Source: Firmicutes bacterium UBA5449
GTDB lineage: Bacteria > Bacillota > SHA-98 > UBA4971
Direction: 5' to 3'
DNA length: 36,109 nt
NCBI GenBank assembly: GCA_002424305.1
Contig: DIQZ01000095.1
Coordinates: 2,576 to 38,684 of the forward strand
Part shown: positions 6,522 through 16,074 of the stretch, in pieces
How positions within the stretch are numbered: position 1 is the first letter of the stretch
How the letters are laid out: every line of letters begins with the position of its first letter
Translations under genes and position numbers: made by a program
The notes under the pieces: model-generated
Told to the model about the DNA's origin: nothing
What the model saw: the letters and a program-made list of their open reading frames with translations, nothing else
Databases searched by the model: none

Positions 6522-8594
6522 TTGAACCGTCTGGCAAAGAGCAAAAGCCCGTACCTGCTTCAACACGCTAATAACCTTGTAGATTGGTATCCGTGGTGCG
6601 ATGAAGCTTTCGAAAAGGCTGAAGCTGAAGACAGGCCGATTTTCCTTTCAATTGGTTATTCCACTTGTCACTGGTGTCACGTGATGGCAAGAGAGTCATT
6701 CAGTGACCCTGAGGTAGCCAAAGCTTTAAATGAAAACTTTGTCTCGATCAAGGTGGATCGTGAAGAGAGACCTGATGTGGACAATGTATACCAGGAGGCA
6801 TGCCTGGCTACGACAGGTCAAGGTGGATGGCCTCTGACTGTCATTATGGACGCTGACAAGAAGCCTTTTTTTGCCGGCACATATTTTCCCAAGACACGAA
6901 GGTACGGGCGGCCCGGTCTCATCGAGATACTGGCAAAAGTCGCTGAAACATGGCGCAATGACAGACAGCAACTTGTCCGTACCGGAGAGATGTTAACCTT
7001 CTTGCTCCGTGAACACAATGAAAAGCGTCAAGAGACCGATTTCAGTGATGATGTGCTTAGGTATGCTTACAATGCTTTTAAAACAGAATTTGATGCGGAG
7101 CACGGAGGGTTCGGTCATGCTCCAAAGTTCCCCATGCCTGTTAACCTGCTTTTTCTGCTCAGGTATCATAAACACACCCGAGATGAATCAGCCCTCGATA
7201 TCGTAGAGAAGACTCTAATGATGATGCGAAGAGGCGGAGTGTACGATCAGATCGGGTTTGGATTTCACCGCTACAGCACTGATCACAAGTGGCTTACCCC
7301 CCATTTTGAGAAGATGCTCTATGATAACGCATTGCTTGCCTTGGCATATCTTGAGACCTATCAGGTGACACAAAACACGTTCTACAGTCAGGTGGCGCGT
7401 GAGATTTTCACATATCTTCTCCGTGATATGCAGGCACCGGATGGTGGATTTGCTTCAGCGGAAGATGCAGATTCTGAGGATGGAGAGGGAACCTACTATA
7501 CATGGACCTGCGATGAAGTAGGTGAAGCCCTGGGTGAAATCATGGGCAGCGATGAAGCGAAAATCTTATGCAGATATTTCGGAATCACTAAAAAGGGGAA
7601 TTTCGAGAAAGGCCGCAGTATTCCTAATCTTCTTGGCTCCGGAACAATTATTTTGGGAATTGACGGAGGTGAAAAGAAGGAGTCGGAAATGCTTGTCCAA
7701 GCGCGTGCTCGTCTTCTGGGTTTGCGGGCAAGACGTCCTAGGCCACTACGGGATGACAAGGTCCTTACAGCGTGGAACGGTCTTGCAATTGCAGCCTTTG
7801 CCAGAGGAGGGCGTGTTCTGGGTGAGCCAAAATATGTTGATGCAGCAGAGGGGGCTGCGGAGTTCGTCCTGAAAACTCTAAGACGTGCCGATGGCAGACT
7901 TTTGGCGAGGTACCGCAAGGGAGAAGCTGCTATACCGGCATATTTGGATGACTATGCCTTTCTTGTCCAGGGGCTCATTGAGCTTTGGGAAGCAAGGCTT
8001 AAGAGTAATCATATTCAAGCTGCTATAGAGTTGATGGAGCAGCAGGTTGATCTTTTCCGGGATGAAGCTAAAGGTGGGTTCTATTTTACAGCGCATGACT
8101 CTCATGAACTTCCTGTTCGCCGCAAAGATGTACGAGACGGCGCTCTTCCGTCCGGGAATTCCATGTCTGCACATAACCTGATCCGGCTCGCCCGTCTCAC
8201 AGGGCGGGAGGAGTGGGAGCGAATGGCATGTGAGTTGCTTCAGACGTTCTCCGGAAATGTATCAAGGTATCCTTCTGCCTTTCCAATGCTGCTGTCAGTG
8301 TGGCTATTATCAGAGATTCCTCCTATTGAGGTAGTAATAGCCGGTCATCGGGATAAATCAGACACTGGGAGGTTGTTGGAAGTAGTCAATAGCCTGTTTC
8401 TGCCTGAGTCAACTCTTCTCCATAATCCCGGGGGCATAGAAGGTCATGACCTTGCTACGCTTTTGCCGTCGATTTCAGGCAAGGAGCCTGCACATGATCA
8501 GGCTCTGGCCTATGTTTGCCAAGGCCTCACGTGTCTTGAGCCTATTAGCGATCCTAATGCATTAAGAGACGCTCTTGTTTGCTCAAGCAAGTAA
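6522..8594 (+). CDS. yyaL: YyaL-family thioredoxin-domain protein (DUF255, SSP411-like)
   Basis: A 690-aa protein. The N-terminal thioredoxin-like domain starts LAKSKSPYLLQHANNLVDW and carries the CxxC motif in STCHWCHVMARESF. The rest is an (alpha/alpha)-barrel resembling N-acylglucosamine epimerase folds, with HAPKFPMP, HFEKMLYDNALL and LPSGNSMSAHNLIRL blocks typical of the family. TTG 6522 is chosen because GGGGGGAG precedes it and family members begin within a few residues of NRL; an upstream TTG at 6498 would bury that site. Length matches the family (about 680-750). The biochemical role is unknown; the human relative is SPATA20. Confidence 0.92.
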   Translation: MNRLAKSKSPYLLQHANNLVDWYPWCDEAFEKAEAEDRPIFLSIGYSTCHWCHVMARESFSDPEVAKALNENFVSIKVDREERPDVDNVYQEACLATTGQGGWPLTVIMDADKKPFFAGTYFPKTRRYGRPGLIEILAKVAETWRNDRQQLVRTGEMLTFLLREHNEKRQETDFSDDVLRYAYNAFKTEFDAEHGGFGHAPKFPMPVNLLFLLRYHKHTRDESALDIVEKTLMMMRRGGVYDQIGFGFHRYSTDHKWLTPHFEKMLYDNALLALAYLETYQVTQNTFYSQVAREIFTYLLRDMQAPDGGFASAEDADSEDGEGTYYTWTCDEVGEALGEIMGSDEAKILCRYFGITKKGNFEKGRSIPNLLGSGTIILGIDGGEKKESEMLVQARARLLGLRARRPRPLRDDKVLTAWNGLAIAAFARGGRVLGEPKYVDAAEGAAEFVLKTLRRADGRLLARYRKGEAAIPAYLDDYAFLVQGLIELWEARLKSNHIQAAIELMEQQVDLFRDEAKGGFYFTAHDSHELPVRRKDVRDGALPSGNSMSAHNLIRLARLTGREEWERMACELLQTFSGNVSRYPSAFPMLLSVWLLSEIPPIEVVIAGHRDKSDTGRLLEVVNSLFLPESTLLHNPGGIEGHDLATLLPSISGKEPAHDQALAYVCQGLTCLEPISDPNALRDALVCSSK

Positions 8595-8720
8595 TCTCTG
8601 ACCCTTCAGAATCTAGTACAAAACGGCTAAAATTGGTTATTGCGAAAGGAGTTTGATTAAGTATAAAGAATACCTAAATATACTGTAATATTCTGAGTGT
8701 GAAGAGAGGAGAGTTCTAGC

Positions 8721-9866
8721 ATGGTTTCTCAACGACGTTTGGTTGCTTTTCTGGTATTTCTAACCATGGTAAGCCTTGTAGGATTGGCAGCAGCACAGGA
8801 ACCCACTGAGGTGAGGATCGGTGTATATGAGCCGATGACAGGGGCTATGGCCGCCGGCGGCCAGATGACTTGGGAGGGCATTGAACTCGCCCATGAGCAG
8901 AGGCCTGAAGTCTTAGGACTGCCGGTCAGACTCATCTTGGTTGACAATCGCAGCGATAAGGTTGAATCAGCTACTGCCGTCACCCGTCTTGTTCAAAAGG
9001 ACAAGGTCCATGCAATTATCGGAAGCTATGGAAGCGCATTGTCTATGTCAGGAGGCCCGGTAGCACAGACTGCGAAAGTTCCGGTGATGGGATGTTCCCC
9101 GACAAATCCCTTGGTTACCGTAGGAAATGATTACTATTTCCGCGCCTGTTTCATTGACCCTTTCCAGGGCAGAGTGATGGCACAATTTGCATTTGAGAAG
9201 CTTGGCGCTAAGACTGCAGCAATTATCCAGGATGTAGCCCAAGACTACTCAGTCGGCCTGGCGAACTTCTTCAGGGAGGCATTTATCGAGCTAACCGGTG
9301 ATCCCAAAGCTATTGTGGGCTTTACGTCGTATCAAACAGGGGATCGCGACTTTACTGCACAGCTTACATATGTCGCTAACGCTAAACCTGATGTAGTATT
9401 CGCTCCCGGGTACTATGCCGATGCAGCGGTACTTGTTACACAAGCCCGCTCGTTGGGATTGAACATGCCTTTTCTTGGAGGCGATACCCTTGAAGCTCCT
9501 GAGTTTATCGAGATTGGCGGAAAGGACGTTGAGGGAGTATACTTCAGCACACACTACAGTGCTGATGCTCCCATAACTCCCGCGTCGGAAGAGTTTGTAG
9601 CCCTTTACAAATCTAAGTTCGACAAGGCCCCTAACACGTTTGCCGCTCTGGGTTACGACTGCTACATGCTAGTGTTGGACGCCATTGAAAAAGCAGGAGT
9701 AGTCGATCCTAAGGCGATCAGGGATGCAATAGCTGAAACCAAAGATTTCGTGGGAGCTACAGGAATTATTACCCTGGATGCTAACGGTGATGCCACTAAG
9801 AGCGCAGTTGTGCTTGTGGTGAAAGACGGGCAGTTCAAACTGGTTGACGTTGTACACCCGCTGTAG
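8721..9866 (+). CDS. livK: Branched-chain amino acid-type ABC transporter substrate-binding protein
   Basis: A 381-aa exported protein. The signal peptide (VAFLVFLTMVSLVGLAAA) has a likely cleavage after Ala, before QEPTEVRIG, and has no lipobox cysteine. The mature part is a type I periplasmic-binding fold (Peripla_BP_6) with VRIGVYEPMTGAMAAGGQ and VHAIIGSYGSALSMSGGPVA, the ligand-contacting segments of LivK-type proteins. The absence of a lipid anchor is unusual for a monoderm Firmicute and fits a periplasm. GAGGAG lies upstream of the ATG. It heads the livKHMGF cluster and is separated from livH by a strong hairpin, which would favour excess binding protein. The ligand may be a branched-chain amino acid or a related amide; this cannot be told from sequence. 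Confidence 0.9.
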   Translation: MVSQRRLVAFLVFLTMVSLVGLAAAQEPTEVRIGVYEPMTGAMAAGGQMTWEGIELAHEQRPEVLGLPVRLILVDNRSDKVESATAVTRLVQKDKVHAIIGSYGSALSMSGGPVAQTAKVPVMGCSPTNPLVTVGNDYYFRACFIDPFQGRVMAQFAFEKLGAKTAAIIQDVAQDYSVGLANFFREAFIELTGDPKAIVGFTSYQTGDRDFTAQLTYVANAKPDVVFAPGYYADAAVLVTQARSLGLNMPFLGGDTLEAPEFIEIGGKDVEGVYFSTHYSADAPITPASEEFVALYKSKFDKAPNTFAALGYDCYMLVLDAIEKAGVVDPKAIRDAIAETKDFVGATGIITLDANGDATKSAVVLVVKDGQFKLVDVVHPL

Positions 9867-9955
9867 TTTGTAATCCAGGAGTAATTCCTATTTCGGCACG
9901 TTGTGTATAAGGTAGTGACTACTGCTAAGCCTCTACTTGATTAGGGTTCCGAAGC

Positions 9956-9980
9956 CTCCCTGGGGGCTGCCCCCAGGGAG
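9956..9980 (+). terminator. Intercistronic hairpin between livK and livH
   Basis: Perfect 11-bp stem CTCCCTGGGGG/CCCCCAGGGAG with a 3-nt loop and no T-tract. Without a T-run it is more likely a 3'-end stabiliser or partial terminator, giving more livK mRNA than livHMGF mRNA. Confidence 0.65.
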
Positions 9981-10015
9981 CGACTTGTTCTGTATCCGAT
10001 GGGAGGCCTGAGACG

Positions 10016-10909
10016 GTGACACTGGAAATATTCCTGCAAAATGTTGCGAACGGTATTACGTTAGGTAGTCTTTATGCTCTCCTAGCCATTGGATATACCA
10101 TGGTGTATGGTATCTTGAGACTCATAAACTTTGCTCATGGCGAGATCTTTATGATTAGCACTTATTTCGCTTTCTATGGTATCGGTATTTTTACTCTTCC
10201 CTGGCAGATCTCTTTCATTATGGCGATTGTCCTTACCGCCCTACTAGGTGTCGTTATTGAGCGTGCATCCTATAGGCCTCTTAGGGACGCGCCGCGCATA
10301 TCAGCCTTAATTTCAGCTATAGGTGTGTCATTCCTCATAGCGAACCTCGGTCTTGTGATATTCGGAGGACGACCGAAGACATTCTACAGGCCTCCGTTGT
10401 TTCAGATTCCCATCCAATTGGGTACGATTAGAGTCGTGGCTCTTTTTTTCATAATTCCCATCTTAACGCTGCTTCTTCTTGTGATACTCAACTACATTGT
10501 GTACAGAACAAAAATAGGTCTTGCGATGCGAGCTGCCCAATGGGATTTTGATGTAGCGAAACTTATGGGTGTCGACGTTGACCGAGCGATCTCAGTCACG
10601 TTTGCCCTTGGTTCAGCGCTTGCTGCTATCGGAGGTATCATGTGGGGGCTTCGATTTGTCGAGATTAACCCGAATATGGGGTTGTTTCCAGGATTGAAAT
10701 GTTTCATAGCCGCAGTATTTGGTGGTATTGGAAACATAGACGGGGCAGTCTTGGGGGGTTTTCTTCTTGGGTTCGGAGAAATCATGTTAGTAGCTTTCTT
10801 GCCGGGTTTGGCAGGCTACAGGGATGCTTTTGCCTTTGTTTTGCTGATTTTAACGCTTTTGCTTAGGCCTACGGGCTTACTTGGCGAGAAGCAAAGGGTG
10901 AGAACTTAA
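10016..10909 (+). CDS. livH: LivH-type ABC transporter permease
   Basis: A 297-aa integral membrane protein of the BPD_transp_2 family with about 8 spans. The N-terminal IFLQNVANGITLGSLYALLA and the GILRLINFAHGEIFMI segment are the LivH signature, and the C-terminal FGGIGNIDGAVLGGFLLG is the family's second hallmark. GTG 10016 follows GGGAGG at nine bases. Its stop overlaps the livM start by one base (TAATG). Confidence 0.93.
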   Translation: MTLEIFLQNVANGITLGSLYALLAIGYTMVYGILRLINFAHGEIFMISTYFAFYGIGIFTLPWQISFIMAIVLTALLGVVIERASYRPLRDAPRISALISAIGVSFLIANLGLVIFGGRPKTFYRPPLFQIPIQLGTIRVVALFFIIPILTLLLLVILNYIVYRTKIGLAMRAAQWDFDVAKLMGVDVDRAISVTFALGSALAAIGGIMWGLRFVEINPNMGLFPGLKCFIAAVFGGIGNIDGAVLGGFLLGFGEIMLVAFLPGLAGYRDAFAFVLLILTLLLRPTGLLGEKQRVRT

Positions 10910-11985
10910 TGATCGGAAACCGGAGTAATGAATTCGTGAGAAAAGCCGGGCCTATATGTGTGTCGCTTCTGGTATTCTACTTGTTTCTCTTCTGGGCGGA
11001 GACTGGCTGGGATGCGTATAAGGTGCGTATCTTAAATCTTTCTGCGATCTACATAGGGATCACGCTTGGTCTCAACCTTTGCAACGGGTTTACAGGCCAA
11101 TTCTCTCTTGGAATTGCCGGTTTCATGGCTGTTGGCGCATATACAACAGCGTTATTAACTATGTCACCGGCAACCAAGTCTGCTGTTTTTTTCATCGATC
11201 CCTTGATTTGGCCACTGAATTCTATCCAATGGGGCTTCTTACCGGCTCTCTTAATGGCTGCACTGGTATCAGGGTTTGTAGGCCTTCTAATCGGGGCCCC
11301 GGCTATACGTTTCCGCGATGATTATTTGGGTATCACTACGTTAGGATTTGCAGAAATAATCCGTGTGATATTTACAAATACCAGGACCATTACCAATGGG
11401 GCACTGGGCCTTAAAGGGATTCCTCCACATACTAACCTTTATTGGAGTTGGAGTTTTGCCCTCATATGTGTTTTTGTGATGATAAGGCTTACAAACTCCA
11501 GCTACGGACGGGCATTAAGAGCCATCCGTGACGACGAGATAGCTGCCGAGGCTATGGGTGTAAATCTGTTCTACCACAAGTGCCTCTCTTTCGTAATATC
11601 TGCAATGATGGCAGGTGTTGGCGGCGGGTTATTAGGAAGTCTCATTACCACAATTGATCCTAACATGTTTCGTTTTCCATTAACTTTTACAGTGTTGATG
11701 ATGGCAGTGCTCGGCGGTTTAGGCAGCATTACAGGTAGTGTAATTGCAGCCACTTTAGTGACTGTTGCTATGGAAGTGCTTCGAGTGCTTGAGGAACCTA
11801 GGGTTATTTTAGGCATATTCTTGCCTGGAATCCCAGGGATGCGTATGGTAGTGTTTTCAGTCGCTCTGATGCTGGTAATATTGTTCTATCCCAAGGGATT
11901 CATGGGGGATAGAGAATTGGGTCTTAAGTCTATCAGGGCTTTTGCGGCAAGATTTCGCCGCACATTTTTACATAAGCAGGTGTAA
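10909..11985 (+). CDS. livM: LivM-type ABC transporter permease
   Basis: A 358-aa membrane protein of the LivM group. It has GITLGLNLCNGFTGQFSLGI near residue 50, the FRDDYLGITTLGFAEIIR block, SSYGRALRAIRDDEIAAEAM (the cytoplasmic ATPase-contact loop) and VLGGLGSITGSVIAA. ATG overlaps the livH stop, so translation is coupled. It pairs with LivH to form the membrane channel. Confidence 0.93.
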   Translation: MIGNRSNEFVRKAGPICVSLLVFYLFLFWAETGWDAYKVRILNLSAIYIGITLGLNLCNGFTGQFSLGIAGFMAVGAYTTALLTMSPATKSAVFFIDPLIWPLNSIQWGFLPALLMAALVSGFVGLLIGAPAIRFRDDYLGITTLGFAEIIRVIFTNTRTITNGALGLKGIPPHTNLYWSWSFALICVFVMIRLTNSSYGRALRAIRDDEIAAEAMGVNLFYHKCLSFVISAMMAGVGGGLLGSLITTIDPNMFRFPLTFTVLMMAVLGGLGSITGSVIAATLVTVAMEVLRVLEEPRVILGIFLPGIPGMRMVVFSVALMLVILFYPKGFMGDRELGLKSIRAFAARFRRTFLHKQV

Positions 11986-11992
11986 GCGGACT

Positions 11993-12787
11993 ATGTCGAA
12001 TAGCAAAAACGATTTTGCGCTTGTCTGCGAAAGTATCGGGATGCAATTCGGAGGCCTTGCGGCTGTCAGCAACTTTAACCTACAAGTACATCAAGGGGCG
12101 TTATACGGATTGATTGGCCCGAACGGCGCAGGCAAAACCACGGTGTTTAACATCGTATCCGGGGTCTTACGCCCGACCGCAGGTTCTGTGAGACTTTTCG
12201 GGGTGGATACCACAGGACTTGGTCCTGATGAGATTGCGAGGCGGGGTATCGCTCGTACTTTCCAGAATATTCGACTCTTTCGTAACCTTACAGTCTTGGA
12301 GAACGTACTGGTCGGCCATCATGTTAGACGCAAGGCAACTCTTGGAGAGGCATTGCTTTCGTTGCCAAGATACAGGAAGGAAGAGTCTGACATGATGTGC
12401 AATGCCACTGGGTTATTGCAGGATGTAGGCTTGGACCATGTAGCAAACTATCGGGCCAGTGCTCTTCCTTACGGACAGCAACGCCGTCTTGAAATCGCCC
12501 GCGCACTTGCTACTAAGCCTAAGGTTCTTCTGTTGGACGAACCTGCAGCAGGGATGAATCCGGCAGAGACTGAACGCCTAATGCAGCTTATTCTTGACGT
12601 GCGCGACAGATTTAATCTTACCATATTCCTGATTGAACATGAGATGAAAGTGGTAATGAATATCTGTGAACGCATGACTGTGCTGGACCACGGCCAGATC
12701 ATCGCAGAAGGTACCCCTTCCGAGATTCAGTCCAATGAGAAGGTAATTAAGGCCTATCTGGGGGGTGGAGCAATTGCTCGACATTAA
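11993..12787 (+). CDS. livG: LivG-type ABC transporter ATP-binding protein
   Basis: A 264-aa ATPase with Walker A GPNGAGKTT, signature LPYGQQRRLEIARAL, Walker B VLLLDEPAAGMN and H-loop IEHEM. The GIARTFQNIRLFRNLTVLENV segment is typical of LivG. ATG 11993 begins 7 bp after livM. The C-terminus overlaps the start of livF. Confidence 0.93.
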   Translation: MSNSKNDFALVCESIGMQFGGLAAVSNFNLQVHQGALYGLIGPNGAGKTTVFNIVSGVLRPTAGSVRLFGVDTTGLGPDEIARRGIARTFQNIRLFRNLTVLENVLVGHHVRRKATLGEALLSLPRYRKEESDMMCNATGLLQDVGLDHVANYRASALPYGQQRRLEIARALATKPKVLLLDEPAAGMNPAETERLMQLILDVRDRFNLTIFLIEHEMKVVMNICERMTVLDHGQIIAEGTPSEIQSNEKVIKAYLGGGAIARH

Positions 12788-13490
12788 GGATATTCACGTC
12801 CACTATGATGGAATTCATGCAATCAAAGGAGTTTCAATGACTGTCCCCCAAGGCGCCCTGGTTACACTTGTGGGCTCAAACGGGGCTGGGAAGACCACCT
12901 TATTGAGGACTATCTGCGGGCTGAAAAGGCCTTCGGAAGGGGAAATCACTTTCAAAGACTCTGATCTGCTTAACATGAGTGTCACTGGGATTGTCCAGAT
13001 GGGGATTAGTATGGTGCCTGAAGGTAGGCAGATATTCCCTGACCTTACAGTCTTGGAAAACCTTCATCTAGGCGCATATACGAGGACGGATTCTAATAGT
13101 ATCAGTCGTGACCTTGACTGGGTATTTCACCTGTTTCCGCGCCTGAATGAACGTGCTCGTCAGAGAGGTGGAACCCTCTCAGGGGGAGAGCAACAGATGC
13201 TTGCTATCGCAAGAGGCCTGATGGCAAGGCCATCACTGCTTTTGATGGATGAGCCTTCGCTTGGTCTTGCTCCTATTCTGGTGGAAGAAGTATTTCGGAT
13301 CATCAGGGAGATTCACTCTGAAGGTGTGACGCTGTTGCTCATAGAGCAGAACGCCCAAGCCGCTCTTAGCGTTGCTGACTATGGGTATGTGATGGAGTCC
13401 GGTGCTATTGTCCTGGAGGGAAAAGGTGAAGCCCTCTTGCAAGATGAGGCGGTAAGGCGGGCTTATTTAGGGGGAGAAGTTCTTACGTAA
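12765..13490 (+). CDS. livF: LivF-type ABC transporter ATP-binding protein
   Basis: A 241-aa ATPase with Walker A GSNGAGKTT, signature LSGGEQQMLAIARGL, Walker B LLLMDEPSLGLAP and H-loop LLIEQN, plus MVPEGRQIFPDLTVLENL, which is typical of LivF. The start is GTG 12765 or, equally likely, TTG 12774 just after GGTGGAG; either overlaps livG. The 3' end overlaps the convergent GGDEF/HD-GYP gene by 28 bp. Confidence 0.92.
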   Translation: MEQLLDIKDIHVHYDGIHAIKGVSMTVPQGALVTLVGSNGAGKTTLLRTICGLKRPSEGEITFKDSDLLNMSVTGIVQMGISMVPEGRQIFPDLTVLENLHLGAYTRTDSNSISRDLDWVFHLFPRLNERARQRGGTLSGGEQQMLAIARGLMARPSLLLMDEPSLGLAPILVEEVFRIIREIHSEGVTLLLIEQNAQAALSVADYGYVMESGAIVLEGKGEALLQDEAVRRAYLGGEVLT

Positions 13491-15574
13491 GCACTTGTCT
13501 CTACGGTGTGACAGATCCCGGCGCTTTTTATGAAGTCTATGAAGCTTTGAGCCAAGGTAGGGTCAAACTGTGTGCCCGCGTATCGATTGAGCTCGTCAAG
13601 GGCTTGTTCTTGACTAATGGGTTTCTCATAGTGTCGTCCGTGGGTCATGGTGTCGTATGCATCAATAATTGCTACTACTCTTGAGAGATACGGTATCTCT
13701 TTTCCTCTGAGGCCATTGGGATAGCCGGTGCCATCCCACCACTCGTGGTGACTGAGAATTTCATCGGCGATATAGGCCAGGTTACCTGAAGCATGCGCAA
13801 TCCTATAGCCGGTTTCCGGGTGCTTTTTCATGATTGCCCACTCTTTGCTTGTCAAAGAGGTGGGTTTCATGAGGATTGCATCAGGGACTGCTACTTTACC
13901 GATATCATGTAGTACAGCCAGGAGAGCAAGTTTATCCAGATCTGAGTTGGAAAGTCTCAGTGTTCGTCCAAAAGCTAAGGCGAGAGTCTGGAGTCTGGCG
14001 CTATGCTCTTCCGTATTCTCTGTCCTTTCGGCAAGAGTCCGGCGAAGAGAGGAAATGATTGTACTTCTGGCGCTCTTACTTTCTACCAGTTTCTTAGTGT
14101 ACATCCTATCTTCCGCATCTCTCAGTATTTGTCGGATGTCCTGTCCTGGTTTGTCCTTTGTCGTGCATCCCAATGCGATACTAGGTTGTATTGGGTCCTC
14201 TCCGGTGTGTCTACAAGCCTCACGAATTTCAGCGCAAATTTGCTCCACTGTTTCTCTTGGAGTCTGTGGGAGGATAACTGCAAACTCATCTCCTCCCCAG
14301 CGTGCTGCAACATCCTTCTTGCGGCAGGAGGATTGGATTATCCCGGCAATTATTTTCAGCAGTTCATCTCCTTTCTCGTGGCCAAAGGCGTCATTAACAA
14401 GTTTCAGCCCATTCACATCACCCATTATTAGGCTAATCGGGAGCTGGTCATCGGCGTCAACCTTATGGAGTTCCCTCTCGAAATATGCACGGTTATGCAG
14501 GCCTGTTAGCTTGTCGTGGAAGCTAAGGTACCTAATTTGCTCTTCAGCTCTGACTTGTTCTGTGATATCTCTGAGAACTACTACTGCACCGACGGCGCTT
14601 CCGTACTTGTCATGGGTAGGGGCTGCGCATCCCTCAATAATTCTTGCCGGCTTGTCTTCTTTCAGTGACGCTTTGATTTCAACCAAGAAATGCTCTGTGC
14701 TATTTTCCAAAAGCACTGAATCAAATGTCGTCTTCCAGGGCTCTTGCGTCCTTTCGTCCATAGTACTTAGAATCCGGTCAAGGTGCTTGCCGACAAGGCC
14801 TTCTTTATCAATGTCCAGCAGGTCCTTGGCAGCATCATTAACCAGTAATATTGTCCGGTGAGCGTCCACTGACACAACACCTTCTTGGATAGATTCGAGA
14901 GTGATGGCGAGGAGCTCTCTTTCAGCGTTCAGTGCACGTCGTGTTCGATTTCTTTCTGTTACATCCTCTATTTGTGCAATTAGATGTACCGGGTTGTCGT
15001 TTGCATCTCGTAACATCGACATGTTCTGGATAGTCTCTACAACAGTGCCGTCTTTTCTAAAATAATCCTTGTTTACAGGATATTTCGGTATGCTGCCATT
15101 TATTAGCTGTTCAAGGAGAAGGGCATCATCTGAAACAGTCTCTTTGGGAACCTCAATTTCCACTAACTTACGAGACAACAGTTCTTGGGGTGAATAACCT
15201 AGCATTTCAGACAATGCTTGGTTTGCGCTGAGCATGCTGCCGTCAAAGGAAATTGTAGCAGTACCAATAGGTGCGTTATCAATGGTCAGACGGAAGCGCT
15301 CCTCATACATCCTACTAAGGGATAGCTTCTCTTGGTAAGATTCTATGTCCATGAGCATACGTCGTCTCATGATGATTACCAGCAGAAAGCATGTGGTTAA
15401 GATGCAGATAATCGTAGGATACACGAGTAAGTCGGGACTCCTATCCATTAGAAACATAGAAGAAGACAGTCTGAATACCACAGTATTGCCTAAAGATAGA
15501 AGGGCAGTCAATAACCCGGCAAGGAGAATGAATTCTATAGGTAACTCATATAGGTTCTTTGGTTCTAGTCTCAC
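13463..15574 (-). CDS. Membrane PAS-PAS-GGDEF-HD-GYP protein, bifunctional c-di-GMP enzyme
   Basis: A 703-aa protein. Two N-terminal membrane spans (about 13-36 and 51-69) are followed by two PAS domains (about 90-210 and 218-345). The diguanylate cyclase domain (about 350-500) has an intact GGDEF at 427-431 and a product-inhibition I-site RKKD at 418-421. The HD-GYP phosphodiesterase domain (about 515-690) has HSARL, VLHDIGK and HHEWWDGTGYPNGL, all metal and GYP residues present. Both activities may therefore be functional, with PAS input choosing between them. GTG 15574 overlaps the stop of the upstream membrane-protein gene (GTGA), so the two are translationally coupled. That gene follows agrB and agrD, which suggests the enzyme is the output of a peptide signal. 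Confidence 0.9.
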   Translation of the reverse strand: MRLEPKNLYELPIEFILLAGLLTALLSLGNTVVFRLSSSMFLMDRSPDLLVYPTIICILTTCFLLVIIMRRRMLMDIESYQEKLSLSRMYEERFRLTIDNAPIGTATISFDGSMLSANQALSEMLGYSPQELLSRKLVEIEVPKETVSDDALLLEQLINGSIPKYPVNKDYFRKDGTVVETIQNMSMLRDANDNPVHLIAQIEDVTERNRTRRALNAERELLAITLESIQEGVVSVDAHRTILLVNDAAKDLLDIDKEGLVGKHLDRILSTMDERTQEPWKTTFDSVLLENSTEHFLVEIKASLKEDKPARIIEGCAAPTHDKYGSAVGAVVVLRDITEQVRAEEQIRYLSFHDKLTGLHNRAYFERELHKVDADDQLPISLIMGDVNGLKLVNDAFGHEKGDELLKIIAGIIQSSCRKKDVAARWGGDEFAVILPQTPRETVEQICAEIREACRHTGEDPIQPSIALGCTTKDKPGQDIRQILRDAEDRMYTKKLVESKSARSTIISSLRRTLAERTENTEEHSARLQTLALAFGRTLRLSNSDLDKLALLAVLHDIGKVAVPDAILMKPTSLTSKEWAIMKKHPETGYRIAHASGNLAYIADEILSHHEWWDGTGYPNGLRGKEIPYLSRVVAIIDAYDTMTHGRHYEKPISQEQALDELNRYAGTQFDPTLAQSFIDFIKSAGICHTVETSAYVRTSPPK

Positions 15575-16074
15575 TCTTGGCCTGCGCCTCCCTGCATATC
15601 CGACTCTGGGACCGGAATGAATGGTTTCCTTTTGATAATTGTGTAAATAGCGATAATCCCCAGAACGGTGTCACCTGCCCATCCAAAGGCCACATGTAGC
15701 CATGGGGTTGAGAGTGTCTGATCGAAGGTTAATCCCGTCAGCTTAAGAATGGGAAGAGCGACAATCAATTGTCCGATATTTACGAGGAAGGATGAAACAA
15801 AACATGCCAGCATCGCAGTTTTTATGGAGATCTTTAGAATGAAATGTACCAATACTATGTATGTAAGCAAGGATGCGACAACGTGGAGGCCTCCTGGGAG
15901 AATAGCGCGAAGCGCACATGTGGCAGTTCCAAAGAATAAGCCTACAAGGATACACAATTTCTTTGGTGGAAAAACGCCAAGAAAGCCTAGCCCTGCAAAT
16001 ATCATTATGATACCTTCCGGAACTAAGAGTAGTGCCCATACCGTCAATTGCTGCAGAAATTCTTGATGCATCAT
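15571..16074 (-). CDS. Multi-pass membrane protein, candidate receptor module without output domain
   Basis: About 167 aa, nearly all hydrophobic, with five or six predicted spans (for example WALLLVPEGIIMIFAGLGFL, LHVVASLLTYIVLVHFIL, VAFGWAGDTVLGIIAIYTII) and a short charged tail. The organisation resembles the N-terminal sensor part of AgrC-like or other GHKL kinases in Clostridia, but no kinase domain follows. Start is uncertain: ATG 16074 or TTG 16080 after GTAGGAG, or GTG 16086. It lies 66 bp after agrD and its stop overlaps the start of the c-di-GMP enzyme gene. A role as receptor for the AgrD peptide, signalling through the adjacent enzyme, is inference. Confidence 0.75.
   Translation of the reverse strand: MMHQEFLQQLTVWALLLVPEGIIMIFAGLGFLGVFPPKKLCILVGLFFGTATCALRAILPGGLHVVASLLTYIVLVHFILKISIKTAMLACFVSSFLVNIGQLIVALPILKLTGLTFDQTLSTPWLHVAFGWAGDTVLGIIAIYTIIKRKPFIPVPESDMQGGAGQE

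Noticed and set aside
13830..14861. A 343-codon plus-strand open frame opposite the GGDEF/HD-GYP gene
   Set aside because: It is antisense to a gene with clear domains, is rich in Ser/Arg/Leu as shadow frames are, and matches no family.
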